A stretch of DNA of 64,000 nt from assembly GCF_000715075.1 (NCBI RefSeq), contig NC_134085.1, positions 134,492,060-134,556,059 on the forward strand. Direction: 5' to 3'. The position numbers were made by a program, and so were the translations under genes. The DNA comes from Nicotiana tabacum. Its lineage: Eukaryota > Streptophyta > Magnoliopsida > Solanales > Solanaceae. Each line of letters starts with the position of its first letter. The stretch's first letter is position 1. This document shows, one piece after another, positions 11,421 through 22,243 of this stretch. The notes under the pieces are model-generated. The model was not told the DNA's origin and did no database searches. It saw only the letters and a program-made list of their open reading frames with translations.

Positions 11421-11538
11421 GCGTTGTAGGATGTTTCTTGCTTCATTACGTGAAATGTTGTTTCCAAGGTGACTCCTCCGGCTAGGACGGGTAGCACTAT
11501 CTCTCCAGAAGTCCGCTCGACTACATTATTAAAACCTA

Positions 11539-11844
11539 TTAGTTATACAAATACGGTATTATTTTGTCTTCGAGTCTCATCTGTACGAGGACTCGAGGAT
11601 GGATAATACACGCGCCGCTCCCATCATCTACCATTATTCTTTTTATATTAGTATCTGAAATACGTAAAGTGATAACAAGAGCATCGTAGTGAGGGAAAGA
11701 CAAACCGTCGGCATCTGACTTATCAAAGACGATACTATCTTCGAGGTCATCATACAGTTCATGGGTGATCGACCGTTTGAGTTTATGTGTGGTGGTGAAC
11801 TTGACATGATTGATTGTTGCACCATCGCCCCCGCCGATGATCAT
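11539..11844 (-). pseudogene. Ty3/gypsy (Tat-like) aspartic protease region
   Basis: The minus-strand frame reads LSFPHYDALVITLRISDTN then IKRIMVDDGSGACIIHPRVL. The D-x-G-S core within VDDGSGACII is the retropepsin active site in this lineage; it would cut the polyprotein. It lies between the gag remnants and the RT, the normal gypsy order. Stops on both sides show degradation. Confidence 0.8.
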
Positions 11845-12080
11845 ATGTATAGTGCGAGCGGGAGACGACAGTTTTGGAGGCCCCTGGGGTTGTTTGCATT
11901 TGCGGGCGAAGTTAGCCTGTCCTCGATCACTCAGCTATTCTTTCAGATGTCCTAACTTAGCATGCACACTACCTCTTATCTCAGTCCTATGCAATCTTTA
12001 GTTTTATGACCCTTTTCTTGGTGAAATTCACAAAAAGCATTTGACTTTCGAGTACTGGGGTCGGACCTCATCTTTTGCGG

Positions 12081-13483
12081 CTATTGCACCTTTGTACTGA
12101 GTTTTTCTAGTGCGTACACTATTTTTGAAGGAGAAACACAAAAATTGTGAGCAGATAGGAGTGGAGGCATACCTTTCTCATATCTATATGGCGCTGTATG
12201 TTGGGAAGAAGCGTCTGTGTGCCGCGGTAGAGGAGGGACAGATGTCCTAACATAGAGCTGATGCCTTTCTTGGCCGAGACGGGGCCTCGACTGATCTCTT
12301 CGACCGTCGTTGCAACGATATTTCCTTGATTCAGTTTGAATTGATGTCAACCATTGGGTCGGACCATTGAGGTCGTCCTTATCGGCTCTTACCTCGGCGC
12401 AGTAAGCGTTATGGATTTATTCCCAAGTGGTTGGAGGGTATTTTATGAGCCTGCTTAGCAATCTTCTGGTCACTCTCGACCCGTTCCTATTTAGTCTGTT
12501 CTGGAAGGATGCTACTACCATTCCCTCTGACACATTTGGCAAGCTCATTCTCACCCTGTTGAATCGAGCTAAGAAGTCCCTAAGTCCCTCACCGTGCATC
12601 TGTCTTACGGCAAATATATTGTTTACCCTGGTTTCTGCCTTTTTGGCTCATTCGTGGGCTATGACGAATTTGTCTTCCATTTCCTCAAACGTTGTTATCG
12701 AACGTGCCGGTAGTTGAGAGTACCATTTTAGGGATCCCCCTATTAAGGTTTCGCCGAACCTTTTTAATAGCACCGATGGTACTTGCTCTTTTGAAATATT
12801 GTTACCTTTACGGCTGTGACGTAGTGGATGATATGATCTTCTGGATCAGTAGTACCATCATATATCTTTAGGTAGGGCGGCATTTTGAAGGTCTTTGGAA
12901 TGGCTTAGGGGGGCGATTCTTTATTGTATAGTTTCTTGATAAATCGACCAACATCCCATTTCGGCAACAACTTTGGGGTGCCTGGTATTTTGTCAACCCT
13001 TTCTTTGTGTTCCTTCATTTAGTCACGGAGTACCTTATTCTCATTTTCCATCTCCTCCATTTTCTTTAAAATGGCTACAAGCATACCACTACCTACGTCA
13101 TTAGCGACATGAGTGTTACCTGTACGGGGGACATCTTGCTCATCAGTGTTTATCGCGACATCTGCATGTGTAACATTCTTGTTAACCCTTTGGGCGGGTT
13201 TATCAAGTATGTTGTTCAGTGTACTTGTTAGCCATTCTTCCAGCAGTCTTCTTACTACCAGTGGTGCCTCTCCTGTTGTAGATGTGGAGGCTTCCTTCTC
13301 GCGCGAAGTAGTTACGCTTTCGTGTGGAGGGGGTGAAGCGTCTCCCCTGGGTGTGGTGTTCGGTGTCCCATTTTTGTTATCTTCCCTGCTGTCTTTGTTG
13401 ATGGTGTTCAGGAGGTTGGTTGTGACGCCTACTATTGCTTTTTGCCTTGCATCTCCTTTCCCTGCTATTGTTAGTTTGTGCAA
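12081..13483 (-). pseudogene. Ty3/gypsy (Tat-like) gag
   Basis: Gag is spread over several minus-strand frames. The N-terminal frame (13019-13483) starts at the first ATG after the primer-binding site, with a Thr/Ser/Pro-rich middle and an end rich in Glu/Asn (AILKKMEEMENENKVL). A central block at 12417-12599 reads GLRDFLARFNRVRMSLPNVS, the conserved capsid segment of gypsy gag. The C-terminal frame at 12081-12350 is Arg-rich (NDGRRDQSRPRL). Stops and frameshifts separate the blocks, so no complete capsid protein can be made. Confidence 0.75.
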
Positions 13484-13547
13484 AGCTAGGAAAAGGTGAT
13501 TATCCCTTTCAAGGGTCTAGATGAAACTAAATTCTTAGCTCAAGAAA

Positions 13548-13565
13548 TCCCCATAGACGGTGCCA
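13548..13565 (-). promoter_or_regulatory. Primer-binding site candidate of the Tat-like element
   Basis: On the minus strand TGGCACCGTCTATGGGGA lies seven bases after the LTR end and about 65 bases before the gag start. It begins TGG like other tRNA 3'-end complements. I cannot assign the tRNA with certainty. Confidence 0.6.
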
Positions 13566-13572
13566 AATTATT

Positions 13573-14949
13573 TGACCAAAAGATATTGAAACCTTTTTGA
13601 TTAAATCAATTAAAGAAGATGAAGAGATAAATCTCAGCCAAGTATAATAAAATCTAGATTGAATGATGTAAGAGATGAATAAGGTGAATAATACTTCCCA
13701 GTATGTCGGAACCAAATGATTAAGCGTAAATGTGATAACTCCAAATGTAGAAAAAACATTGTAATAACTGCGATTAACCAAGATAAAGGATGATATATGG
13801 ATCTCAGAACTGTAGTGAGCAAAGTTGTCTCTTTTTGTATTCACTTTTCGACCCCCCTCTACCAAAATGTTCTCCCCCTATTTATAAAGGACAATCCCCT
13901 TTTAAACCCTAAAAAGGTATAACATAAGGAATATTCGAAAAGCATATTCCTACTATCTCTTGCTACGCTTACATTGCTACAGACGTCGTACGCTCGCTAA
14001 CCATTATCGGGCGTCACCCTTTATAACGATCAGAGGAAGCTACATCGTAAGGACCTCGTTCCTTACCGTACTCAGTAGTGACCGTGGTCGTCCAAATTTG
14101 GACCTATACATAAACTATATAAATTATATTATTCAGTATAACTATGTTTTGCTAATTACCAAAATTAACTGTATCTGTTTTACAAATTATATACATTCTT
14201 GTTGTTTAACCAAAAATATAAATCATGGTTCAATCAATTAGATTTAAATAAAGAAAAGTAAATCTTAGCTAATAATAATATCCTAAAAACAAAGCTATCA
14301 GTTTTATGAAAAATAATTTGTATGTTTGTCCAGATGACAATGAATGTAAGCAATAATAACAGTGTTCAATGATCCAAAAAGATGGAATGTGGCATTAAAT
14401 AGTAATGAATAGCAATAAATAGCATTTAAGTAAATAAAAAAGTGTGAGTCACCCGAAAAGAGGTGAGATCTGTGGATATTCTCCCTAACAATGATGAATG
14501 ATTGATAAGCCTTTGAACACTCTAGTGGAAATGCTTGACAAGGATCTTAGTAAAAAGGTTATTTTTGTATGCGTGTAATAGGATCAGATTTTCTCTATAA
14601 AGTAAATGTGTTTTAACAAATGGATACCTCATATCCCCTATCATTGTGTCTCTTTTTATTTTAGGGAACATGTTTCTAGAAATTCTAATAGTACAGGTGT
14701 AGGGAATATCTACTAGAATATTTTCTTTAGTGTCCTATCTTGGAACTAACCGTTATAACTCTATTAAGGATGCTCGACCTCGACCTTGATCCTTGCTGAC
14801 TCTTCAACCGCAACTTCATTGTTTCTAGACCCACTTCAACCTTGGGCAGGCTTCCATTGGAGTTGTATTGGTAACACATGGCAGCCTGTGAATGCCTCTT
14901 TAATGATAACACGACTTAGTCATATTAGAAATAATTTTTGACCCATACA
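13573..14949 (-). repeat. LTR of the Tat-like element
   Basis: On the minus strand this begins TGTATGGGTC at 14949 and ends GGTCA at 13573, next to the primer-binding site. A TATA box (CTTTATAAATAG on minus, about 13878-13889) fits an LTR promoter. The first ~240 bases recur at 20591-20859. The partner LTR of this element lies outside the window, so the ends rest on the TG…CA dinucleotides and that partial repeat. It may be shared as the 3' LTR of the element to its right. Confidence 0.7.
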
Positions 14950-15385
14950 GTTAGTCCATCCGCTTATTGAGGTCATCCTCGCATGTGAGCTTAATAAGTG
15001 GATAATGTCATTTTTGGTCGAACTTATCGAGTAAGTTGCAAGAGTCGTAATCGTCATGTCGAGCATGTCACGTGGCCTTCTGTCAGGCGTATATTTAAAA
15101 TACCTCAAGTTTTTTCGGCGATTTATTGGAGCTATCCTATCCAAGGAATAGAGTGATATCATTCACGCGTGGCCCTTGATTGGATATATGAGCCATTTTC
15201 GGGTTAGTGCCATGATCATTATAAATTTATGTCTTTGGACTTGAGTTTAAAGGTTTATTTCTCCTATCATTTCATAGCACCATTCTTCTTTCCATTTTTT
15301 TTCCTAAGCCTCCTTTCCTCACTATGCTGCCTTACTCCATCTCCAATCGTTCCATACTCATTATCTTTCTTTACTACTTTGCACC

Positions 15386-18206
15386 ATGTCTAACTTACCA
15401 TCAAATGCTAGTGAAGGGAGTCGTATTCCTCCTCTAGCAGTTGTGTTCCTTCTCATAAGGAGGGTGGTTCTGTCATTGCTAATGATGAATCATTCCCGTC
15501 AGTGGAAGAAATAATCCCCTACAATCCTAACGCTAGGTTCAACCTTACTAAATCACCAGACGTCGTGCCTGGAATCATACATTCGATGATGACGCCTAAG
15601 GAATTAGCGGAATTTAAGGCCAAATCTAGCCTTCCAAACCATGTCTAACTAATCCCTGTTGGCGAGGACATGGTACAGGTTCATCGCCCTGGATACTGCG
15701 CTCTTTACGTTTATCCTTTCCTCATCGGTTATTCATTTCCCCATCTTCCATTGGTGGAGGAATTCTGTCATACTACGGTGTCTGCCCCGCTCAGCTTGCG
15801 CCTTACGTCTACAAAATCATTAAAATGCTAACCAAATTTGCTAAACTAGCGGGGGTCGAGCTCATGCTGCAGCTTTTGGTTTATCTCTTCACCCCTAGCT
15901 TCTATAGAGAATGATGTTTAATCTTCGCTATTGTGGAGGCAAATATTTGGTGGTGAAGACGGACGATAAGTTCGGTTGCTAGTTCTGGCTTGATTTTTTC
16001 TATGTTATACCGAGGACGTGGTGGCTAACACAGATAGATTTTCAAAGGCTTGGAATCATACACGTAAGTGCTCATTCTTTGTTTACGTTCTTTTACATAC
16101 TTGGAGTTGGTTGAAGGAATTTTTCTTTCCTTGTAGCCAACACTCAGTGTCCCCTTCTAGTCAAGCGCATTTCTGGTTGGGTTGAGCAAATCCTCTCCCA
16201 CGTCGTAAGGATCCGCGACTGGTCGAGCTTCATCAAGAAGTTCAGACTAGCTCTTCCTTCGATAGGTAACTTGCCTTATTTACCCGTGATCATCCATTTT
16301 TCGTTGTATGAATACTTGTTTTGTTGACTTCGACATTAGTTTCTTTCCTAGGCAGGGGCTCTTGTAGTAGGAGTCGGGCACCAGTGACATCCTTTTAGAG
16401 GAAGGCTGATGCCCTTTCGGTTTCTACCCCTATTGCGGTTACTGCCACTTTTACTCCGAGGCCTCGCACTTGGAGGAGATGAACATGAGTGCATCAATGC
16501 GTCCCGTGGGGAAGACGGTCGAGGGCGAGATGCCTGATAATGGCCTCGTACTTCCGAGGCAAGAGGAGGCCTCGTCTTTTAGGGTCGCAGTGGATGTGAC
16601 CTTTGTGGCTGATAAGAGAGAGAAGACTGTTATTGAAGAAGATGTCAGATCTGACTCCAATATGGATCTGGACGAGTTAAGGATGATCGACGGGGGACTT
16701 ACTCAACTCGAGGTGAAGTTGGAAGGGGGCTCCAGGACTATTACGATTCCAATGGATCATAATCTTCTTGTAAACACCAAGGAAATAGTTTTTTCCCTTG
16801 GTCATCTTTGTTCTATGATTAAGGGCACGGCCCACGACGATAAACGACATCACTCTGTCGGATAACATTGCTGGTCTTGCTCTCTGGGTAAGTACGATTG
16901 TCGTCTATTCTTTTCCTTATGCTTCGATTTCTTTCATAGGATCTATCGAGTTGTGTCCCACATCGGTGGGTTATGGGTATCTTGGTCTCCTTATATGGTC
17001 TTGGACAATCCTCACCTCACAAGCTAGATTTTGGGGTTGAGTTAGGCTCAATGTCCATTCTTATCATGGTATCAGAGCCAGGTTTTATTATTACCAATGT
17101 TGGGCCCCCATTTATATTGTCCACGCTCCAGTTGCAATCCTGGGCATGAGGGGGTGTTGAATTGTGTCCCACATAGGTGGGTTATGGGTATCTTGGTCTC
17201 CTTATATGGTCTTGGGTAATAATCACCTCACAAGCTAGCTTTTGGGGTTGAGTTAGGCCCAAGGTTCGTTCTTATCAAGCTCTAATTCCTTTTCTTTGTT
17301 TTATAGACGGTTATTCTAGAGATTGAGAGTGCTTCTCGGGAGAAGAGACGTAAAGACATTTACGTGAAGCTGAATGACAAGTATAAAATGTGCCTTGAGA
17401 TGTACGGGGAGCTCTAGGGTTGGCTTCGCAAAGGCGACGACGTGCGGGTCTTGAGGCAGGACTTGAAGAAGAGGTACGAGGAGCTGATGTGGGTTGTGGA
17501 GAAATGCAACGTCCTTAAAGCGACGTTGAGAAGCAAAAAAGAGGAGCTTGAGCTTAGTAGAGGCGTAGAGTCCCAATGCAGTGATCTCTAAGCCCAAGTG
17601 GTCTTATTGTGAGGCCAACTCGAAGAGTGCTAGATCAAGGCATGAGGAGCTTGATAAGACGGAGTCTGCTCGTTTGGAGGCTCAGAGGAGGGTGGAGTTC
17701 CTTGAAGTGACGAACTGAATGAGCAAGAAAATGACTTATCGACAGCGAGGATTAAAGAAGAACTGCTTGGTGAGAGGATTGGGGAGTTGGAGAAAGAGAC
17801 CTCCGATCTTTATGATCAAGTTGTCGCTCTGGAGGTTGAGAAGGCCAAACTACTTGCACAACCTTCTTCATCTACGACTATTGGCTTCCCCAACATTTCT
17901 TGTGAGTTGTATAAAGAGTGGATTCACGTTGAGGCCCGATTGGATGTGCTTCGTAAGTTGTAGGTGGCCGGTTCCCTTCCTGCCGTGGACTTTGAGAATG
18001 CTCGAGTCAAGGCTCGCGAGGCTCGGGTTGCTTGGGGCCACAACCCAACTATGCCTCGTCCTGGTAAAGAAGATGAGGATGTTGTAGATCGCCTTGAGGA
18101 TAAGGCCTAGTATGATTCTATATACCCTCCGGGCGAGGAAAGAGAGGGCGTTGAAAATCTGGTCGGTAAGGATGTCGTGGGTCATGATGGTGATGGCCAG
18201 CAGTAG
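15386..18206 (+). pseudogene. Transposase_28-like 'putative gypsy type transposon' gene, multi-exon, antisense to its host element
   Basis: Starting from ATG at 15386 (MSNLPSNASEGS) and, after a frameshift near 15460, the plus strand encodes NDESFPSVEEIIPYNPNARF and MMTPKELAEFKAKSSLPNHV, followed by YGVCPAQLAPYVYKIIKML and YFVYLF-like blocks: the plant 'putative gypsy type transposon' domain. Stops and frameshifts (for example after NHV at about 15646) show decay. Good splice signals bound three possible introns: 16064-16136 (GTAAGT…TTGTAG), 16266-16351 (GTAACT…TTCCTAG) and 16888-17306 (GTAAGT…TTATAG). Between them is an open acidic frame at 16470-16865, and after the last intron come Glu/Lys-rich, coiled-coil-like blocks (17316-17700) and a final segment to 18206. 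Role unknown. It lies opposite to gag-pol, as in other Tat elements. Confidence 0.65.
16944..17277 (+). mobile_element. TRIM (miniature LTR retrotransposon)
   Basis: A 334-bp element with two 123-bp direct repeats (16944-17066 and 17155-17277) containing TGTCCCACAT and GGTGGGTTATGGGTATCTTG and ending CTTATCA. A perfect initiator-Met primer-binding site, TGGTATCAGAGCC, lies at 17067-17079 directly after the first LTR, and a polypurine tract (ATGAGGGGG, 17146-17154) directly before the second. The 75 bases between hold no gene. The left LTR has TA instead of TG at its first two bases. The flanking five bases (GGATC and AGCTC) match only partly. It sits inside a predicted intron of the antisense gene. 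Confidence 0.9.
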
Positions 18207-18532
18207 TTTGTTTCTATCATTTTTTGTGTATTTTTGCTTGCGTCTTCAAGATCCTTTGTAAGAAACCTTTGTTTATAAATATCAAAGTTGGTTTTTGCTT
18301 TCATTTGCACCTTTCTTATTTGCCATGGTTAGTTCTTGTACTTTGCGTGTTTTGCTCCTTCATACTTTTACCATCGTTCTTATAAATATCAAAGTCTTTG
18401 GGTTGAATAGCTATGGGCCGATATACCCCTTTGCCCGTATAGGTTGAGTATGTCTACGGACTGATCGGTTAGGTTTGAACTTAGTCAGATTTAGCTTCTT
18501 GTTTGGTTAAGTTTAACTTTCTATTGAAACGT

Positions 18533-19150
18533 GGCCGAGCGCCGATAGGTGTCATTCGAACTTGGTCGAATTTTAACCTCTTTAAATTGCGGTTGAGGGT
18601 CGGTACGTGCTATTTGAACTTGGTCGAATTTTGACTTTTATTAGGGTGCAACTGAGGGGCGATAGGTGTCATTCAAACTTGGTCAATTTTTAAACTCTTT
18701 AAATCGCAGCCGAGGTCCGGTAGGTGTTATTCGAACTTGGTCAAATTCTAATCTTCATTAGGGTGCGGTCGAGGGCCGATAGGTATTATTCGAGTTGGGT
18801 CGACCTTAACCTTTTATTAATGTGCGACTGAAGGTTGATTGGTGATGTTCGAGTCTGGTCGAACTTAACCTTTTATAAATCGCGGCCGAGGGCAGATTGG
18901 TGTTGTTCGAGTGGGATCGAACTTAACCTTTTATTAATCACGGCCAAGGGCCGATAGATGTTATTCGAGCTGGGTCGAACTTAACCTTTTGGTAATCGCG
19001 ATCGAGGAACGATAGGTGTTGTTTGAGCGGGTCAAACTTAACCTTTTGTTTATCTCGTCCGAGGGCTGATAGGTATTTTTCGAGCTGGGTCGAACTTAAC
19101 CTTTTGTTAATCGCGACTGAGGGACGATATGTGTTTTTGGTAAACATATG
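18533..19150. repeat. Tandem array, about 10.5 units of 57-60 bp
   Basis: Each unit on the plus strand has the form (C)GGCCGAGGGCCGATAGGTG, then TTATTCGAGCTGGGTCGAA, then CTTAACCTTTTATTAATCG. Unit starts lie near 18533, 18593, 18652, 18710, 18769, 18828, 18886, 18944, 19002, 19059 and 19117 (partial). Left units differ more from the rest (ACTTGGTCGAATTTTAAC variant) than the right ones do from each other. It lies between integrase and the antisense gene, where Tat elements often carry satellite-like arrays. Confidence 0.93.
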
Positions 19151-19436
19151 TTTCTTATTATTTTGAGGTTGTTGCTCTGATTACATGATTGGATAAAGTT
19201 ATAAATTTTGGGCATTGGCTGACATTCCAGTCCCAGTCTATCTAGTCCCTTCATTGCTTGACTTAGAGAGTATTGAAGAGTCGGGCAACAAAAGAGAAAA
19301 AAAATAGTCCCTCCCTCACATACATTGACTCGAAGTGTCCCTTTTGTCGCCTCGTTAAAAACCTCCTTGAGAAAACCCTATGGGACAAAACTCAAGTGAG
19401 GGGAAAAAGAGTATGACTTGGGGAAACTTCTTCCTT

Positions 19437-20590
19437 TTAGAAGTTGAAGTATTTTAGGTGGCTGATGTTCCAATTTTCGATAATTGTTTTCCCTCCATTA
19501 TCTCTAATTGGAATGAACCCTTGTTTGCTTTGGCTGTAATTTTTGTACTGGCTGTCCCAATGTGTTCCTAGGTTGCCTTCCCGTGGGTCTTTGCTCGCTT
19601 GAGTTTTGGCTTTGAGTACATAGTTCACGACTTTGAGTGGTCGGGCCTTTGCTTTCTTGTTGTAATAAAGTTCTGCTTGCAGCTTTTGGGCGATCATCCT
19701 TATGTATGTCATATCTCTTAGTTCGTTGATTTCATCGAGTTTCTGCCTTCCGCTCTCATCATTACTAGTACCGCTTTCATGGGAGTACCTTAGGCTGGAT
19801 TCTCCGACTTCGACTGGTATGACTGTTTCTGGTCCCATAGACCAAAGAGTGAGGTGTCTCTCTTGTGCTCGTCTTCAAGGTAATTATATACGCCCATAAT
19901 ACTTTCGAGAGTATCTTCGGCCACAATCCCTTGGCGTCTTAAGATTTTTCTTCATGATGTTTAATATGGACTTGTTGGAGGATTCTACCTGTCCGTTACC
20001 CGCCGGGTGATACGAGGTTGAAAGTATCCTTTTAATATACTATTTCTCAAAGAATTCAACGACTTTCTTTCCCGTGAACTGGGTCCGTTATCGCAGCTGA
20101 TCTCCTTGGGTAGGCGAATCGGCAGATGATGTTTCTCCATATAAAGGTGATTACCTCTTGTTTGCGTATTTCGGCGAACACTCCTGCTTCTACCCATTTA
20201 GAAAAATAGTCAGTTAAAATCAAAAGGAATCGTACATTACCTCGCCTTGCTGGGAGGGAGCCTACGATGTTTATTCCCCACTTGATGAACGGCCACAGAA
20301 GGTGACTGAGTGGAGATGTTTGCCTGCTTGGTGAATTATTGGGAAGTATTTCTGACATTGTTCGCATTTCTTCACAAATTCTGAGGTGTCTTTTTTCATG
20401 GTGGGCCAGTAATATCCTGCCCGTATGACACCTAACGATTGCTGGATCGACGGAATGAGCGTCACAATGGCCTTCATGGACTTCTTCGAGGATGCGCTGG
20501 GTTTGGTTTGGACCCAAACATTTTGCCAGAGGGCCGCCGTATGTCCCTTTGTATAAGTCGCTATGGAGGAGGTTGTATCTAGCTACCTGT
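19437..20590 (-). pseudogene. Ty3/gypsy (Tat-like) integrase, second copy
   Basis: The minus-strand frames contain the zinc-binding region (HEGHCDAHS in one frame; RAGYYWPTMKKDTSEFVKKC and CEQCQKY in the other, so a frameshift lies between), then FIKWGINIVGSLPARRGN and LTDYFSKWVEAG of the catalytic core. The C-terminal domain frame at 19437-19838 has NELRDMTYIRMIAQKLQAEL and YYNKKAKARPL. Integrase would join cDNA to the genome. The 5' end of the gene is cut off at about 20590, where a piece of LTR follows directly, so protease, RT and RNase H of this copy are missing. Confidence 0.8.
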
Positions 20591-20859
20591 ATATCCACAA
20601 GAATATTCTCTTTAGTGTCCTATCTTGGAACTAAGTGTTATAACTCTGTCAAGGATGTTCGACATCGACCCTGATCTCTGACGAATCCTCGACCTTGATC
20701 CTTGCTGGCTCTTCGACCACAACCTTCATTGTTTCTAGACCCACTTCGACCTTGGGCAGGCTTTCATTGGGGTCGTATTGGTGACATATGGCAACATGTG
20801 AATGCCTCCTAAATGATAACACAACTTAGTCATTTTAGAAATAATTTTTGGCCCATACA
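20591..20859 (-). repeat. Truncated LTR piece of the Tat-like family
   Basis: The bases match 14707-14949 with substitutions and about 26 extra bases in the middle (a partial duplication of the TCGACC-rich block). It starts TGTATGGGCC on the minus strand at 20859, and the adjacent bases (CCTTGGGGG on minus) look like a polypurine tract. It is fused directly to integrase sequence at 20590. Confidence 0.8.
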
Positions 20860-22148
20860 CCCCCAAGGAAGACTCCTTCTAGCTGTTTATTGTATTTTAA
20901 AACCAGTGATATCTTCTGCTTAAAAAAAAAAAGATACACAAAAATCACATACAAATAAGGTCAAAAAGTAATTGAACTAAACAACCTCAGTCGATGTTTA
21001 AGCAATTAGTTGAGTTGCTTAAACAATTTGGTAGTTATTTAAACAAAACGAATTTCTTAAATAACTGATTGAGTTGCTTAAGCAAATGTGCGGATTAGAT
21101 GAGCAACGTGGGTAGGGTGAGTAGAGGTAAGCGTGTGCATCGATTATTATCAATTAACACCCTAGTATTAAGGGATACTCATTTATCATTAATTTATATA
21201 TAATTGATAAATTTGTACACCAAATATAAATAGTAATTGATAACTTCTCTGATATGAGTAAATATGTTTATATTAGCATAGCTATGTAAAAAAATCTCCT
21301 TTTTTAGTTTAAGAAATGGATTTTTGGCCGAGTGCGACACTAAAAGTTAGCTCAAGATTATCCAAAATTATATACGGAGAAAATAATTGGGTCTCTTAAA
21401 TAATGTGAACAGTTAACAATTTCCAGAAAAAAGTAATCAAAAGTAAAAATTTACATATATTCTTCATGCTGCCGGTACGTCGTGTGTGTTTTTGTTTTCC
21501 TCTAGAAAAGTATTGCGTTATTAAGCATGTCTCATGTCACAAATAAAACGGCCACACAAATAAAACGGCCACAGAGAAGCCAACCTACCTTCCCCCTCCC
21601 CTTCCCCCCCGGGCCCCCTCCCTCTCAACCCAACTTCACCTCTCCACTTGCCAAAAAAATTGGCGTGTTGACACCGCTTATAGCGAAGGAAGGAAGGAAT
21701 ATGCTTGCCCCTAGTTGGTCCTGTTTTTCTTATTGGACTTCACGGTTCTGATTTGTCTTCCATTTTATATTTTCGGGTGGTTTGATATGCGGGATGTTTT
21801 TTTTTTTTCTTTTCTTTTTTCTGGGTCCAAGGTCCCTCACGTTTTGTACACATATTATCCACCATTGATATGCCTCCACGTGTCCTACCTTCCTCGGTAG
21901 CCTAACCCTCGAATGCTTTCGAATCTTCTGGGCTAAGGAAAATCCCTCCCCTTGCCTAATCCGCTTAATGTTCTTGGTTTATATAATTACTCATATACCC
22001 TCTTTAGATACTGACATCAACAGAGCCAACTCAACCAAGCCTAATGTGTACATATTTCAACATAAAAACTCCAAGGTCATTAATGGAACTTCGAAATCAA
22101 TAATGAAATATCACTAGTAAATGTGAAGAACGATTCTTGTTACGATGC
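20860..22148. other. Intergenic sequence upstream of the SRC2-like gene
   Basis: AT-rich. Holds an A-run at about 20921-20931, a duplicated block of AAATAAAACGGCCACA at about 21540-21573, and a strongly C-rich tract (about 21588-21640). The ORFs here (21527-21751, 21715-21900) look fortuitous. No transposon ends seen. Confidence 0.5.
21876..21885 (+). promoter_or_regulatory. ABRE/G-box-like element (CCACGTGTCC)
   Basis: Contains ACGTGTC, which fits the abscisic-acid response element consensus ACGTGKC, about 360 bases before the SRC2-like start codon. SRC2-type genes are known to be cold- and stress-induced, so such a site is plausible, but a match this short can arise by chance. Confidence 0.4.
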
Positions 22149-22155
22149 TATAAAT
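22149..22155 (+). promoter_or_regulatory. TATA box of the SRC2-like gene
   Basis: TATAAAT lies 95 bases before the ATG at 22244, a normal plant distance that leaves a 5' leader of roughly 60 bases. No other good TATA box is closer. Confidence 0.65.
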
Positions 22156-22243
22156 ACTCCCTCCAGTACCTACTTTTATACGCAAAGTTGCTATTAGGCA
22201 TTTTTATACAGTTTCTTATCTAAATCCACTGTACTTTTGGAAA

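Larger units (their letters stand above)
14950..20590 (-). mobile_element. 3' half of a second Tat-like gypsy element (integrase, tandem array, antisense gene)
   Basis: Read on the minus strand this holds, in order, an integrase remnant, a ~58-bp tandem array, and an antisense Transposase_28-like gene, and then meets the LTR at 14949. Plant Tat-lineage elements are known for extra frames between integrase and 3' LTR, sometimes antisense, and for tandem repeats in this zone, so the order fits. No clear polypurine tract is seen at 14950, so whether the LTR at 13573-14949 belongs to this copy is uncertain. Confidence 0.6.

Noticed and set aside
13113..13499. 128-codon plus-strand frame
   Set aside because: Antisense shadow of the gag N-terminal region.
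16677..16868. Minus-strand frames at 16451-16660 and 16677-16868
   Set aside because: They oppose the better supported plus-strand Transposase_28-like gene, with no domain of their own.
17067..17079. TGGTATCAGAGCC as part of a tRNA gene
   Set aside because: The flanking direct repeats and polypurine tract show it is the primer-binding site of a TRIM; no cloverleaf is present.
22158..22185. CTCCCTCCAGTACC near the SRC2-like TATA box as a Stowaway MITE end
   Set aside because: Only about 20 bases resemble the MITE terminus and no second end was found nearby.
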